This document shows, piece by piece, positions 1-9,257 of a stretch of 64,000 nucleotides of DNA. The position numbers and the translations under genes are program-made. Within the stretch, counting starts at the first letter, position 1, and every line of letters begins with the position of its first letter. The notes beneath the pieces were generated by a model. It was not told the DNA's origin. It worked only from the letters and a program-made list of their open reading frames with translations, and did no database searches. The stretch is taken from NCBI RefSeq assembly GCF_007991455.1, contig NZ_BJYJ01000014.1:62001-126000 (forward strand). Reading direction: 5' to 3'. The DNA is from Chryseobacterium hagamense. Its GTDB lineage: Bacteria > Bacteroidota > Bacteroidia > Flavobacteriales > Weeksellaceae.

Positions 1-222
1 GATATTTTTCCTAATCCTGCCCATTCGGTCGTTAATATCAGAAATCGGAAATCCGGTATAAAATCGGTTGAAATCTATGATATGGCAGGAAGGGTTTTGA
101 GGTCCGTAAAAGTTGATAAAAAAGATATTCAGATTAATATATCCGATTTTCAGGCAGCGGCCTACCAGATTAAAGTAATTACGGATAAAGGCAGCAGGGT
201 AAAAAAAATCATTAAAAATTAA
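1..222 (+). CDS. C-terminal end of a T9SS type A sorting-domain protein (5' truncated)
   Basis: Frame 1 is open from the first base to a TAA at 220-222 and encodes about 73 residues beginning DIFPNPAHSVVNIRN. The pattern YPNP/FPNP, then a short beta-rich domain with VEIYDMAGRVL and a lysine-rich end (VKKIIKN), is that of the type A C-terminal signal that sends proteins through the type IX secretion system of Bacteroidota. The signal is normally removed on export, with the cargo released or anchored at the cell surface. Nothing of the functional part of the protein lies in the window, so its activity is unknown. A strong terminator follows. Confidence 0.85.
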   Translation, partial: DIFPNPAHSVVNIRNRKSGIKSVEIYDMAGRVLRSVKVDKKDIQINISDFQAAAYQIKVITDKGSRVKKIIKN

Positions 223-253
223 ATCGAACAAAGTACCGGATGATCCGGGCAGC

Positions 254-288
254 AAAAAAAAGTACATTTTTTTAAGTGTACTTTTTTT
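254..288 (+). terminator. Rho-independent terminator after the T9SS cargo gene
   Basis: A perfect 12-bp inverted repeat (AAAAAAAGTACA / TGTACTTTTTTT) with an 11-nt loop ends in a T run. It lies 32 bp after the stop codon of the upstream gene. Confidence 0.8.
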
Positions 289-366
289 ATTGTCAGACCT
301 GGTAAAAGAATCGCTTGAATCACAAATCACCTGTTTCTGCTTATTGATTTTATTCTTATTTTATTT

Positions 367-441
367 TTGGAGCTTTTTCCCGCTTTCCGTTGCAATCTTT
401 TTTTTCAAAAAAGGATTTTCACTGCAATCGGGGCTATGAAT
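367..441. repeat. REP-like intergenic repeat typical of flavobacteria
   Basis: The segment starts near GGAGCTTTTTCCCGCTTTCC, passes through a T-rich then A-rich centre, and ends with GATTTTCACTGCAATCGGGG. From memory, this two-armed arrangement (GGAGC...CCCGCTTTCCGnTGCAATC, then GGATTTnCnCTGCAATCGGGGCTA) recurs in intergenic regions of Flavobacterium and Chryseobacterium. Only one copy was noticed in this window, so the repeat status rests on recollection. Confidence 0.45.
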
Positions 442-527
442 TCCGTTTATGCTTAGAAACCATTGAAAACAGAAGAGCCCACAGCAAAAAATATTTTCCT
501 ATTTTTAAGAATACAATCTCAGAATAT

Positions 528-962
528 ATGGAAATAAAGGTAACGGTAAAGCAACTGGGCAGAAAGCATCCGGTGCTTTCGGAACAGCATCTCGAAATTG
601 ATTACGATGGAAATTCAATTTCCCTAGAGCAGCTTTTAAAGTTGATCGTTCAGCAGCAGGTCGGAGCATTCAATGCAAAATCCTTTGAAACGGAGGATCA
701 GGACCAAATCCAGGCACCGCTTGAAAATTACCTGAATATTTTAACCGATACCGGTAAGGCAGGGTTCGGCAGCATCTACAATGAAAAAAGAGCCGATCTG
801 GAAAAAGCCCGGGAAAATGCCATTCAGGCTTTCGAAGACGGAATGTTTGCCGTTTTTTGCGGCGAAACCCGGCTTGAAAATCTTAAACAAATCATCGACC
901 TAAGTACACAGCCAGTTTTCACATTCATCAGACTGACATTCCTGGCTGGAAGCTACTGGTAA
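528..962 (+). CDS. Conserved hypothetical protein encoded beside the DUF4132 gene
   Basis: Encodes 144 residues from the ATG at 528 (MEIKVTVKQLGRKHPVLSEQ). The frame stays open upstream to 390, but that extension runs through the REP-like repeat and reads as low-complexity non-protein sequence, so 528 is the better start. The protein is soluble and acidic with no signal peptide or membrane segment. The middle (LEKARENAIQAFEDGMFAVF) looks helical and the end (TFIRLTFLAGSYW) is hydrophobic. I do not recognise the family. The gene ends 27 bp before the DUF4132 gene on the same strand, which suggests one operon and a shared role. Confidence 0.7.
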   Translation: MEIKVTVKQLGRKHPVLSEQHLEIDYDGNSISLEQLLKLIVQQQVGAFNAKSFETEDQDQIQAPLENYLNILTDTGKAGFGSIYNEKRADLEKARENAIQAFEDGMFAVFCGETRLENLKQIIDLSTQPVFTFIRLTFLAGSYW

Positions 963-989
963 TTTATCACACCCTAAATCACAGAAACT

Positions 990-3900
990 ATGGAAATCAG
1001 CGAAAAATTAAAATCGAAGAAAATCGTCGATTATCACAGGAATTTAAAAAGCGGACTGAAAGATCAGGCTGAAAAAGGAATATTATCCAAACTCTTTTCC
1101 AAACCCAAACTGAAAAAAGAGATCGCGGAATTTGGCTTGTGGCTTCTTAAAAAAAAGGACAGTTACGGAGAAATTACCCTGGGTTCCCCTGAAATCGAAG
1201 AAATAAAAAAGTACAGCACGCACAATATCTGGGAAGATAAAGAGTATTTCGGTTTATTGGTGTATTTCTTTGGTGACCATGCAGAACTTGCGAAATATGC
1301 CTGGAACAGAATGCCTCACAAAATGTACCAGACGGGGTATGAACGCCGCTCTTTCCGTGCTCCCGATAATGAGCGGTTCACGCTGCTCAATCAAATCAAT
1401 TTAATAAGGAACCTATTGGAGCCGCCCAGTCTCTACAGCTATGATTCCGGTACGCAGTATTATGACCTGTCCCTGGAAGAGCAGATTATTTACGATAGCC
1501 AGCTGTCCGGTAACGGGAGCCGGTTCTACCTATGGTCGGCAGCCATTGACACGGGAAATGAAGAAATCTATCAGCTGATGGAAGATATTATTTTCAACAA
1601 GCATCCGGAAGGAAAAGTGTCCTCAGGCATCATCCGTGCGCTGCTGAACAGTGAGCAGCAAAGGTGCTGGGAACTTGTGGAAAAGCTCCTGCTGGCTGCA
1701 CAAAGGCAGGAAGGGCTGCGGCAGACCATTCTGGAAGCTCTTGATGAAACCGATACCCAGGCATTACAGTATATGGTGAAGGTGATCGAGGACAATAAAC
1801 TGACGCGGTTTTCATCGGTGGTACGGGCAATCGGAACCTGGACGGGCTTAGGCTGGGAGTCTGAAAAAGAAACGGTAGTGAAGAATATGGTTTCACTGGC
1901 CAACCGGTATTTCAGAAATCCGGATGAGATTCCCGCAGCGGTACTCAGCAAGAACAACAATGAGGTATATATGGCATTGTGGGTACAAGGGGTCTGGGAT
2001 GTGGAGCAGACCGTTCCTTATTTACATGAACTGCTTGATAAAGGAAATGTGGAAAAAAAATGCCTGGCCGTAAAATTCGCTATAGAAACCCGAGATCCTT
2101 ATATCCAGATGCCTGTTTTTTATAAAGCAGTACAGCAGGGGGATCCTCAGGTTCTGGCATTTGCCGGAAGCACCATGAGCAATCTGCTGGCAGCAAACGT
2201 AAAATCGAAATTCTATATCGGCAATCCGGATTATCCGGGGTTGTTTGAAAAGCTTCATGAACTGACCCAAAAAATAGCAGCTAAAGAAACAAAATTTGAA
2301 GGAAAGGTTTTCTCATGGCAGAATGCGGTCTTCAGAAAAAGTGATCTGTATGCCTCCATGTTCTATCTGGTGGGAGAAGACGGTAAAAAACTCGATCTGG
2401 TGCTGTCTTATTTCGATCAGTTCGATCTGACTTTAAGGGAACAGCTCACCAGAAACATTCTGAAGGACTTTTACTGCTACTCGTATTCATATAATTTTGA
2501 ACAGAAGGATAAAAAGGTGACTCCATTCCAGAAAGAGTTTGCCTTTAAAATCATCAGGGAGCGTGGAGAATCTTTAGTGGCTTCGGGGATCAATGTCCTC
2601 CAGCAGAATCCTCTGGATCAGGATGAAGCGATGACTTTTTATGACCTCTTCAAAAGGAAAGGCGGCACCCTTCGTCAGAAGCTGATCGAACTGATGATCA
2701 GACAGGAAAATCCGGTACTCATTCCTCTGATCAGTGAAATGCTTACCGGAGGGGATATCGAGCAGAGAACGGCTGCATTGGACATCATGCTTCAGCTCAG
2801 GAAAAATAGCAGGATGCCGGAACAGATCAACCGTTGGCTTCAGCAATATTCGGAAAAGGTAAAAATTTCAGAACGGGAGCAGGGGTTGCTGGATCAGCTC
2901 AGTCCGTCCGCAGACAGGAAAGTTCTTTCAGCAGAAAACGGGTATGGTTTTTATAATCCTGCCGAAGTATCGGAATATAAATTACCGGAGGTGGAAGCCG
3001 GTTCCGTCTATGCGAAAGCTACGGCGAAGGATCCGTACGGATTTACCCGGCCACTGGATCACATTAAGAAAGAATTGCTTGAATTAAACGATCTGTTCCT
3101 CAGCTACAAAGACATTGAATATGAAACGGAAAGCTGGGAAGGAGCGATGGTCACGGAACTGATCGGCAACAATTTCCGTCAGATCAGAAAGAATACAGAC
3201 GGTTTTACGGGTTTCCAGCTGGCAGAGAATTATCCTTTGCATGAGGTATGGGAACAGTGGTATAAAGATTCAGGATTACAGCCCCGGGATTTGTTCCTGT
3301 TAACCCTTGCCGAAAGCTGTGACCGGAAAAAATTCAGGGATTTTTTAGAAAAGTATGTCTTCTACTACAAAGATATCATGCCTAATCCAATGGAGAATAC
3401 GTACTCATGGAATAATCCGCTGGTTACCATACTGTACTCTTTGCAGCAAAAATTTGTTTTTGAAGAAAAAGCTGACTTCCTGATCGGTGCCTGCAGTATC
3501 TTGTTTGCCCGTCTTCCTGAAGAAATCATCAGTTATAAATCAAAACAGAATGAATATTATTACGGGCGCAGTGGCGACGGCTGGCAGCAGCAGCATTTTT
3601 TTACGGTATTTTTACAGGCCATCCCACTCCGGCAGTTGAGCGACGAACAGTTTGTGAAAGTATGGAACCTCCATCGATGGATGCAGTTTAACGGACTCAG
3701 GGAAAATATCCCGCATACTGTTCCGGATGTCTCTCTTTTCGCAAAGGCCTATGAGCTAGGCCTGATTACCAGGAATGATTTGTACGAAGGCGTTTTAACC
3801 GCAGATCATGCGATAAAGGAACTTACGGTGCTCCCGTCTTATAATCACGGCAAAAAATACGATGAAAAATTTCCATTCCTGAAACCTGTTGTTAAAGAGA

Positions 3901-6023
3901 TACAGGATAAGTTCCTTGATATCGAATTGATCCGTGGTGATGCCGGTACGCCGGTTTCTCATTTTGTTGAGAAATTCCAATCCATTTATGGTGCGAAGCG
4001 GTTTGTACAGATCCTGAAGGGTTTGGGCAAAACGAATCTATATGCCAACTACATCTACAGCTACGGAAACGAAAGCATGACCAAACAAAAGCTTTTTTCT
4101 TATCTGCTGGCTAAATGCTATCCGCTGGATACCGATACTCAGGAGTCTTTTAATGGAATGATCAAAAAAGAAGAGATTCCCGGGCTCCGTCTGATTCAGG
4201 CTGCCGTATACGCGCCGCAATGGCAGAAGCTGATCAGCAGTTATTTAGGCTGGAAAGGTCTGGATTCTGCCATCTGGTGGATGCATGCCCATACCAAAAC
4301 AGGAGCTTATGAAGCACAGAACTCGGGGCTTGAAAGCGAGGTGGCCAAGTATTCCTCGGTAGATATCCAGGAGTTTAAAGAGGGTGCCGTAGATAAAGAC
4401 TGGTTTACAAAAGCCTATAAGGAATTGGGGAAAGCACGCTGGGAAATGCTGTATGATTCTGCAAAATACATTTCCGACGGAAACGGGCACCGCAGGGCAA
4501 GGCTGTATTCCGATACCCTGACGGGGAATTTAAAAATAAAACAAGTCATTGCCAAAGTAAAAGATAAACGGGACCAGGATTATCTCAGGGTGTACGGATT
4601 GATTCCTTTAAGCAGGACCAATCGGGAGAAAGACATCTTGAACCGGTATGAATACCTCCAGCAGTTCAAAAAAGAAAGTAAGGAATTCGGATCGATGAAG
4701 CAGGCGAGTGAAGCCCTGGCCATTCGTGTGGCACTGGAGAATTTAGCCAGAAACGCAGGATACCCGGATCCGATCCGTCTGACCTGGGCTATGGAAATCC
4801 GGCAGATTCAGAATCTTTTGTCAAAGGAAACCCAGGTTACCATCGACGGTGTAACTGTTGGGCTGATCATCGAGGACGACGGAAAAGCGGAACTGGCGGT
4901 TTTCAGGGAAGATAAGCAATTAAAGACGATCCCCCCGAAAATTAAAAAGGAAAAAGCGGTCACCGAACTGGCCAACAGCCGCAAGATCATGCGTGAACAA
5001 TGGAGCCGTTCCAGAAGAGGGTTAGAAGAAGCAATGATCCGCGGGGATGAATTTCTATATGCTGAAATCAGAAACCTCTTCGAACATCCGGTTATTATAA
5101 GGCATCTTGAAAAACTGGTGTTTATTTCAAACGATCATAAAATAGGATTCTTCCGTGAGGGCAGCCTTGTGGATGCCCAAGGGCAGATTCATGAACTGGA
5201 TGAAAGCAGTACCCTGAGGATCGCACACTGTACAGATCTTCATCAGCACGCCGTCTGGAGCGACTTCCAGCATTACTGTTTTAAGGAAAAAACAGTTCAG
5301 CCGTTCAAGCAGATTTTCCGGGAACTCTATGTTCCGACGCCGGATGAATTGCAGGAAAAATCGGTATCCCACCGTTATGCCGGGCATCAGATCCAGCCGA
5401 AGCAGGCATTGGCACTGCTGAAAACAAGAGGCTGGAAAGTGGATTATGAGGAAGGCCTGCAGAAGGTTTATCATAAAGAAGGCTTCCAGGTAAAGCTCTA
5501 TGCGACGGCAGACTGGTTCTCACCGGCTGATATTGAAAACCCGACCTTAGAAACCATAGAATTTCATTCTTTGAAAGATTACAAAAACATCCCGTTTGAA
5601 GAGATCAACCCCCGGTTGTTTTCTGAAGTGATGCGGGACATCGATCTGGTGGTTTCCGTGGCTCATGTGGGTGGGGTAGATCCGGAAGCCAGCCATTCAT
5701 CAATCGAAATGCGGGCGGTCCTGATGAAAGAGACGGCAGGGTTATTTAAACTGGATAACGTGAGGATTGAAGGCTCGCATGTTCTGGTAAAAGGTGAGAT
5801 GGCGGAATACAGCGTTCATCTGGGAAGCGCAGTGGTGCATCAGGTCCCCGGGAAATACCTATCCATTCTTCCCGTCCATTCACAGCGCCGGGGAAGGCTC
5901 TTCCTTCCTTTTGCCGATGACGACCCGAAATCTGCCGAGGTATTATCCAAAGTCCTGCTGCTGGCCAAAGATAATGAAATACAGGACCCTACCATCTTAT
6001 CACAGATTAAAAGGTATTTTTAA
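990..6023 (+). CDS. Giant DUF4132-domain protein (MolR/YehI-like, HEAT-like repeats)
   Basis: A 1677-residue cytoplasmic protein with no signal peptide or transmembrane segment. Roughly residues 150-650 are alpha-helical with HEAT-like character. About residues 1270-1420 match the DUF4132 pattern as I know it: a short beta section (VTIDGVTVGLIIEDDGKAEL), a lysine-rich strand (KTIPPKIKKEKAV), then RSRRGLEEAMIRGDEF and a HPVIIRHLEKLVFIS motif. The last 300 residues form a further conserved C-terminal block (VVSVAHVGGVDPEASHSSIEMR). DUF4132 proteins include E. coli MolR/YehI; they have no firmly established biochemical activity and often carry WGR domains, which I do not see here. It shares an operon with the preceding 144-residue gene and ends at a terminator. 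Confidence 0.85.
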   Translation: MEISEKLKSKKIVDYHRNLKSGLKDQAEKGILSKLFSKPKLKKEIAEFGLWLLKKKDSYGEITLGSPEIEEIKKYSTHNIWEDKEYFGLLVYFFGDHAELAKYAWNRMPHKMYQTGYERRSFRAPDNERFTLLNQINLIRNLLEPPSLYSYDSGTQYYDLSLEEQIIYDSQLSGNGSRFYLWSAAIDTGNEEIYQLMEDIIFNKHPEGKVSSGIIRALLNSEQQRCWELVEKLLLAAQRQEGLRQTILEALDETDTQALQYMVKVIEDNKLTRFSSVVRAIGTWTGLGWESEKETVVKNMVSLANRYFRNPDEIPAAVLSKNNNEVYMALWVQGVWDVEQTVPYLHELLDKGNVEKKCLAVKFAIETRDPYIQMPVFYKAVQQGDPQVLAFAGSTMSNLLAANVKSKFYIGNPDYPGLFEKLHELTQKIAAKETKFEGKVFSWQNAVFRKSDLYASMFYLVGEDGKKLDLVLSYFDQFDLTLREQLTRNILKDFYCYSYSYNFEQKDKKVTPFQKEFAFKIIRERGESLVASGINVLQQNPLDQDEAMTFYDLFKRKGGTLRQKLIELMIRQENPVLIPLISEMLTGGDIEQRTAALDIMLQLRKNSRMPEQINRWLQQYSEKVKISEREQGLLDQLSPSADRKVLSAENGYGFYNPAEVSEYKLPEVEAGSVYAKATAKDPYGFTRPLDHIKKELLELNDLFLSYKDIEYETESWEGAMVTELIGNNFRQIRKNTDGFTGFQLAENYPLHEVWEQWYKDSGLQPRDLFLLTLAESCDRKKFRDFLEKYVFYYKDIMPNPMENTYSWNNPLVTILYSLQQKFVFEEKADFLIGACSILFARLPEEIISYKSKQNEYYYGRSGDGWQQQHFFTVFLQAIPLRQLSDEQFVKVWNLHRWMQFNGLRENIPHTVPDVSLFAKAYELGLITRNDLYEGVLTADHAIKELTVLPSYNHGKKYDEKFPFLKPVVKEIQDKFLDIELIRGDAGTPVSHFVEKFQSIYGAKRFVQILKGLGKTNLYANYIYSYGNESMTKQKLFSYLLAKCYPLDTDTQESFNGMIKKEEIPGLRLIQAAVYAPQWQKLISSYLGWKGLDSAIWWMHAHTKTGAYEAQNSGLESEVAKYSSVDIQEFKEGAVDKDWFTKAYKELGKARWEMLYDSAKYISDGNGHRRARLYSDTLTGNLKIKQVIAKVKDKRDQDYLRVYGLIPLSRTNREKDILNRYEYLQQFKKESKEFGSMKQASEALAIRVALENLARNAGYPDPIRLTWAMEIRQIQNLLSKETQVTIDGVTVGLIIEDDGKAELAVFREDKQLKTIPPKIKKEKAVTELANSRKIMREQWSRSRRGLEEAMIRGDEFLYAEIRNLFEHPVIIRHLEKLVFISNDHKIGFFREGSLVDAQGQIHELDESSTLRIAHCTDLHQHAVWSDFQHYCFKEKTVQPFKQIFRELYVPTPDELQEKSVSHRYAGHQIQPKQALALLKTRGWKVDYEEGLQKVYHKEGFQVKLYATADWFSPADIENPTLETIEFHSLKDYKNIPFEEINPRLFSEVMRDIDLVVSVAHVGGVDPEASHSSIEMRAVLMKETAGLFKLDNVRIEGSHVLVKGEMAEYSVHLGSAVVHQVPGKYLSILPVHSQRRGRLFLPFADDDPKSAEVLSKVLLLAKDNEIQDPTILSQIKRYF

Positions 6024-6050
6024 TATAATTCTGACCGATCATAATTACAG

Positions 6051-6077
6051 AAGGTGCACTTTAGGTGTACCTTTTTT
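6051..6077 (+). terminator. Terminator of the DUF4132 operon
   Basis: AAGGTGCAC pairs with GTGTACCTT (one G-T pair) across a 5-nt loop and is followed by a run of six T. It lies 28 bp after the DUF4132 stop codon. Confidence 0.8.
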
Positions 6078-6100
6078 GATAACGGTCTTTTCCGGGACAT

Positions 6101-6127
6101 AAAAAAAGCATCCTTTTCCAGATGCTT
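6101..6127 (-). terminator. Terminator of the PUR-family gene
   Basis: Read on the minus strand, AAGCATC and GATGCTT form a 7-bp stem with an 8-nt loop followed by seven T. It lies just past the stop of the minus-strand gene ending at 6149, back to back with the plus-strand terminator. Confidence 0.75.
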
Positions 6128-6148
6128 GTGTTTTTAGAATTATTCTTT

Positions 6149-6484
6149 TTAAACTTCGTCGTCAGAATCGATCGTGTAGGATCTGCTTTTGAAGTCTTTG
6201 TCATGCTTTTCCGATATTACATCCTCACCCTTCTCGTTAATGATGAAATCTGTGGATTCATTAAACATCTCCTGAAAACTTTTAAAATCCTCTTTGTAAA
6301 GATAAATTTTGTGCTTCTCAAATGTTGCTTCTCCATTCTCTCCGAAATTCTTTTTGCTTTCGGTAATCGTAAGATAATAATCTCCTGCTTTCGTCTCGCG
6401 CACATCAAAGAAATAAGTTCTTCTTCCTGCTTTTAACACCTTTGTGAAAATTTCATTTTCATGGCGTTCCTTGTATTCACTCAT
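6149..6484 (-). CDS. PUR-family nucleic-acid-binding protein (DUF3276)
   Basis: Encodes 111 residues starting MSEYKERHENEIFTKVLKAG. The beta-strand-rich middle (RRTYFFDVRETKAGDYYLTITESKK) followed by a helix with KEDFKSFQEMF is the PUR repeat seen in DUF3276 proteins of Bacteroidota, distant relatives of Pur-alpha and of Borrelia BpuR. Family members bind single-stranded DNA or RNA as dimers; the target here is unknown. The tail is acidic (DSDDEV). The gene stands alone with its own promoter (TATATTTG on the minus strand, 6514-6521) and terminator. Confidence 0.85.
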   Translation of the reverse strand: MSEYKERHENEIFTKVLKAGRRTYFFDVRETKAGDYYLTITESKKNFGENGEATFEKHKIYLYKEDFKSFQEMFNESTDFIINEKGEDVISEKHDKDFKSRSYTIDSDDEV

Positions 6485-6513
6485 TGTTAGATATTTTTTA
6501 ATCTTGTTAGGAA

Positions 6514-6542
6514 CAAATATAAAAGTTTTCTTTTAATCACAA
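6514..6542 (-). promoter_or_regulatory. Bacteroidota-type promoter for the PUR-family gene
   Basis: On the minus strand a TTG (6542-6540) is followed 18 bp later by TATATTTG (6521-6514), matching the TTG-n(17-20)-TAnnTTTG consensus. The start codon lies about 30 bp further on. Confidence 0.6.
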
Positions 6543-6583
6543 AATTTTTTTTATGATTTATTTAACATTTGTGAATGAATAAG

Positions 6584-8245
6584 CTATGCAGTTATGGAAT
6601 TGTTAATTTCGGTCAGGTTAAGGATTTTATCAGCCCTCTGGGCGCTAGACTCTCTGTGTGTGATGATTATGGAAGTAGCGTTGCGGATTTTACGGTCGAT
6701 ATTTTCAAGAATATTCTGTTCCGTTTCCGTATCGAGTGCGGAAAGGGAATCATCGAAAATGATAATATTCGGGTCTTTGATCAATGCCCTAGCGATACAT
6801 ATCCTCTGTTTCTGTCCGCCCGAAAGCATAACGCCGCGTTCCCCGACCATGGTATTGTACTGCTCTTTGAATCCGGTGATATTTTTATCAACGTCCGCAA
6901 TTTTTGCATATTCCACAACCTTTTCATGGGAAGGATGATCGATGGCGAAGCCGATATTGTTTTCTATGGAATCGGAAAAAAGGTAGCTTTCCTGCGGGAT
7001 ATACCCGATGTAATTCCTGTAGTTTTCCAGGTTATGATCTTTCAGGTTCTTACCGTCGATAAGGATTTCGCCTTCCGTAGGATCGATCAGCCTGCAAAGG
7101 AGAAGGGCGATGGTCGATTTTCCGCTTCCGGTTTTCCCCATAATCGCCATGGATTCCCCGGCTTTAAGTTTAAAGCTTAAATTATCCAATGCTTTGATTC
7201 CGGTATTAGGATAAACATAAGACACGTTTCTGAATTCAATATCTCCCTGAATGCCGTATTTTTCAAAATTGGTATTCACGATCTCGGATTTTTTATCCAT
7301 AAATTCATTGATCCGCTGCATGGAAGCTTCCGCCCGCTGATTGACGGAAGTTACCCAGCCTACCATTGAGAACGGAAAGATCAGGGTGTTAATGTACATG
7401 AAAAAGTCGGCAATTTTACCGATGCTCAGTTCCCCGGCAATATATTTCTGTCCGCCGACCCAGATGATGGCTACATTCAGCAGACCGATAACAAAGAGAA
7501 TAATGGTAAAGAAATAGGCTTCGGTTTTTGCAAGGTCCAATGCCTTGTTCTGGTAATCGGTAACTTTTGCCCCGTAGTTTTTCTTAATGTAATTTTCCCT
7601 GGCAAAAAATTTCACCACCCGGATTCCTGAGAAACTGTCCTGTACAAAAGTGGAAATCCCCGACTGGCTTTTCTGCATGATCTTCGACTTTCTGTTAATG
7701 ATCGAACTTACCCTGTAGATGGCAAAAGATAAGATCGGAAGGGGCAGCAAAGTCCAGAGGGTCATCGAAACATCCGTTTTCAGCATGTAGATCGCAGTAA
7801 TCACAACCAGGACGATGAGGTTGGCCACATACATAACGCCGGGGCCCAGATACATCCTTACCGCTACTACGTCTTCACTCAGCCGGTTCATCAGGTCTCC
7901 GATGGTCGTCTGCTTATAGTCGGTTAACGATAAATCCTGGTAATGCCGGTAAATCCTGTTTTTCAGATCGTATTCTATTCTTCTGGATGCCACGATAATG
8001 GTCTGCCGCATCATGAAGGTAAAAAAACCGGTCAGCAGGGAGCAGCCGACAATAATGGCCACATAGATGAGAACCTGACGGTTGAAGCCCAGATTTCCGT
8101 TTTTCGTAAGCTCATCCACGGATTTCCCGACGAACTGTACCTTATAAATGTTGAAAAAGTTGCTGGCAATGATAAATAAAACTCCCCAAAACAACAGCAG
8201 TTTGTGCTTCAGGAAATAAGGGTTTAATGTTTTTAGCGCTTTCAT
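6584..8245 (-). CDS. ABC exporter, fused permease and ATPase (MdlB/MsbA type)
   Basis: A 553-residue half-transporter. Residues about 15-310 form the membrane domain with six predicted helices (for example LLLFWGVLFIIASNFFNIY and YVANLIVLVVITAIYML). The ATPase domain follows with Walker A GKTGSGKST near residue 370, ABC signature LSGGQKQR near 473, Walker B IIIFDDSLSALD near 493 and the switch histidine in IIITHR near 525. It should work as a dimer in the inner membrane, exporting a lipid, drug or peptide; the substrate cannot be read from sequence. It stands alone, divergent from nusB. A TAAATTTG -7 element lies just upstream on the minus strand at 8263-8256. Confidence 0.9.
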   Translation of the reverse strand: MKALKTLNPYFLKHKLLLFWGVLFIIASNFFNIYKVQFVGKSVDELTKNGNLGFNRQVLIYVAIIVGCSLLTGFFTFMMRQTIIVASRRIEYDLKNRIYRHYQDLSLTDYKQTTIGDLMNRLSEDVVAVRMYLGPGVMYVANLIVLVVITAIYMLKTDVSMTLWTLLPLPILSFAIYRVSSIINRKSKIMQKSQSGISTFVQDSFSGIRVVKFFARENYIKKNYGAKVTDYQNKALDLAKTEAYFFTIILFVIGLLNVAIIWVGGQKYIAGELSIGKIADFFMYINTLIFPFSMVGWVTSVNQRAEASMQRINEFMDKKSEIVNTNFEKYGIQGDIEFRNVSYVYPNTGIKALDNLSFKLKAGESMAIMGKTGSGKSTIALLLCRLIDPTEGEILIDGKNLKDHNLENYRNYIGYIPQESYLFSDSIENNIGFAIDHPSHEKVVEYAKIADVDKNITGFKEQYNTMVGERGVMLSGGQKQRICIARALIKDPNIIIFDDSLSALDTETEQNILENIDRKIRNATSIIITHRESSAQRADKILNLTEINNSITA

Positions 8246-8255
8246 AAAGTTTCAC

Positions 8256-8263
8256 AAATTTAC
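8256..8263 (-). promoter_or_regulatory. -7 promoter element for the ABC exporter
   Basis: TAAATTTG on the minus strand fits TAnnTTTG and lies 10 bp upstream of the ATG, implying a nearly leaderless transcript. No clear -33 TTG was located. Confidence 0.4.
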
Positions 8264-8306
8264 GAAAATGTCGTCAGACTACGAATTTCATAAATTTTAA
8301 ATTTTG

Positions 8307-8314
8307 TATCTTTG
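8307..8314 (+). promoter_or_regulatory. -7 promoter element for nusB-yajC
   Basis: TATCTTTG is a perfect match to TAnnTTTG, 22 bp upstream of the nusB ATG. Confidence 0.6.
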
Positions 8315-8336
8315 CACCCATAAAAAAGCTCTTTGA

Positions 8337-9242
8337 ATGTTAGGAAGACGACAAATCCGTGAAAAAGTAGTACAGACTGTGTATTCTTATTACCAGAATC
8401 CCGTGAAGTTTGATGTGTTAGAGAAAAACATGTTTGCCGGAATAGAGAAGATCTATCATCTCTATATCTATGAATTGAATTTCCTGGTTTCCCTGAAAGA
8501 ACTGGCTGAAAACCAGATCGAAATCGGAAAGAACAAATATCTGAAAACCGATGCCGATATTAATCCTAACCAAAAATTCATCAACAATAAGGTTTTAATT
8601 AAATTGGAGGAAAATCCGGAACGGTTATTTTTCACAGGACAGCACAAGCAGCTGAAATGGGATCTGCACGATGATCTGTTGGTGAAAACTTTCCAGAGAA
8701 TGGCTGCAGGAAAGCGGTATCAGGATTTTATGAAGCAGGAAGGATATTCTTTCGAGGAAGATCAGAAGTTTATCGGAAAATTGTTTCTAAGGTATATTGC
8801 TGAAAATGATGACTTCCATGATTACCTCGGAGATAAGGAACTTTCCTGGTATGATGATATCCATATTGCCAATTCCATGGTACAGAAAACCATCGGTTTC
8901 CTGAAAGAAGAGGATGAAAGCCGTACTTTAATTAAAATGATTAAAGACGACGAGGATAAAACGTTTGCCGTTAAATTGCTGAGAAATACTTTGGACAGCT
9001 GGGAAAACAACGAAAAGAAACTGGAAGAGCGACTCGAAAACTGGGATCTGGAAAGGGTTTCACTGATGGATAAAGTGATCTTATCGACGGCTATCGCGGA
9101 GCTGGACAACTTCCCTTTTACCCCTTCAAGAGTAATTATCAATGAATACATCGAGATTGCAAAAGTATTTGCAACCGACCGTTCCAATATTTTTGTTAAC
9201 GGAATCCTTGATAAATATTGTAAAGATTTAAACAGAATTTAA
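8337..9242 (+). CDS. nusB: Transcription antitermination factor NusB
   Basis: Encodes 301 residues, about twice the length of E. coli NusB, as usual in Flavobacteriia. The N-terminus MLGRRQIREKVVQTVYSYY and the C-terminal NusB helical core (LMDKVILSTAIAELDNFPFTPSRVIINEYIEIAKVFATDRSNIFVNGILDK) are clear; the middle about 120 residues is the lineage-specific insertion. NusB binds boxA RNA with NusE/S10 and promotes antitermination of rRNA operons. It is the first gene of a run with the DUF1573 lipoprotein 15 bp downstream and yajC. Confidence 0.95.
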   Translation: MLGRRQIREKVVQTVYSYYQNPVKFDVLEKNMFAGIEKIYHLYIYELNFLVSLKELAENQIEIGKNKYLKTDADINPNQKFINNKVLIKLEENPERLFFTGQHKQLKWDLHDDLLVKTFQRMAAGKRYQDFMKQEGYSFEEDQKFIGKLFLRYIAENDDFHDYLGDKELSWYDDIHIANSMVQKTIGFLKEEDESRTLIKMIKDDEDKTFAVKLLRNTLDSWENNEKKLEERLENWDLERVSLMDKVILSTAIAELDNFPFTPSRVIINEYIEIAKVFATDRSNIFVNGILDKYCKDLNRI

Positions 9243-9257
9243 ATATTTTAATATAAT

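Noticed and set aside
390..527. N-terminal extension of the gene before DUF4132
   Set aside because: The extra 46 codons run through a REP-like repeat and do not look like protein; the ATG at 528 is preferred.
6575..7180. A 201-codon plus-strand ORF opposite the ABC exporter gene
   Set aside because: It is antisense to the conserved ATPase domain, whose motifs are intact on the minus strand; the plus-strand translation has no recognisable domain.
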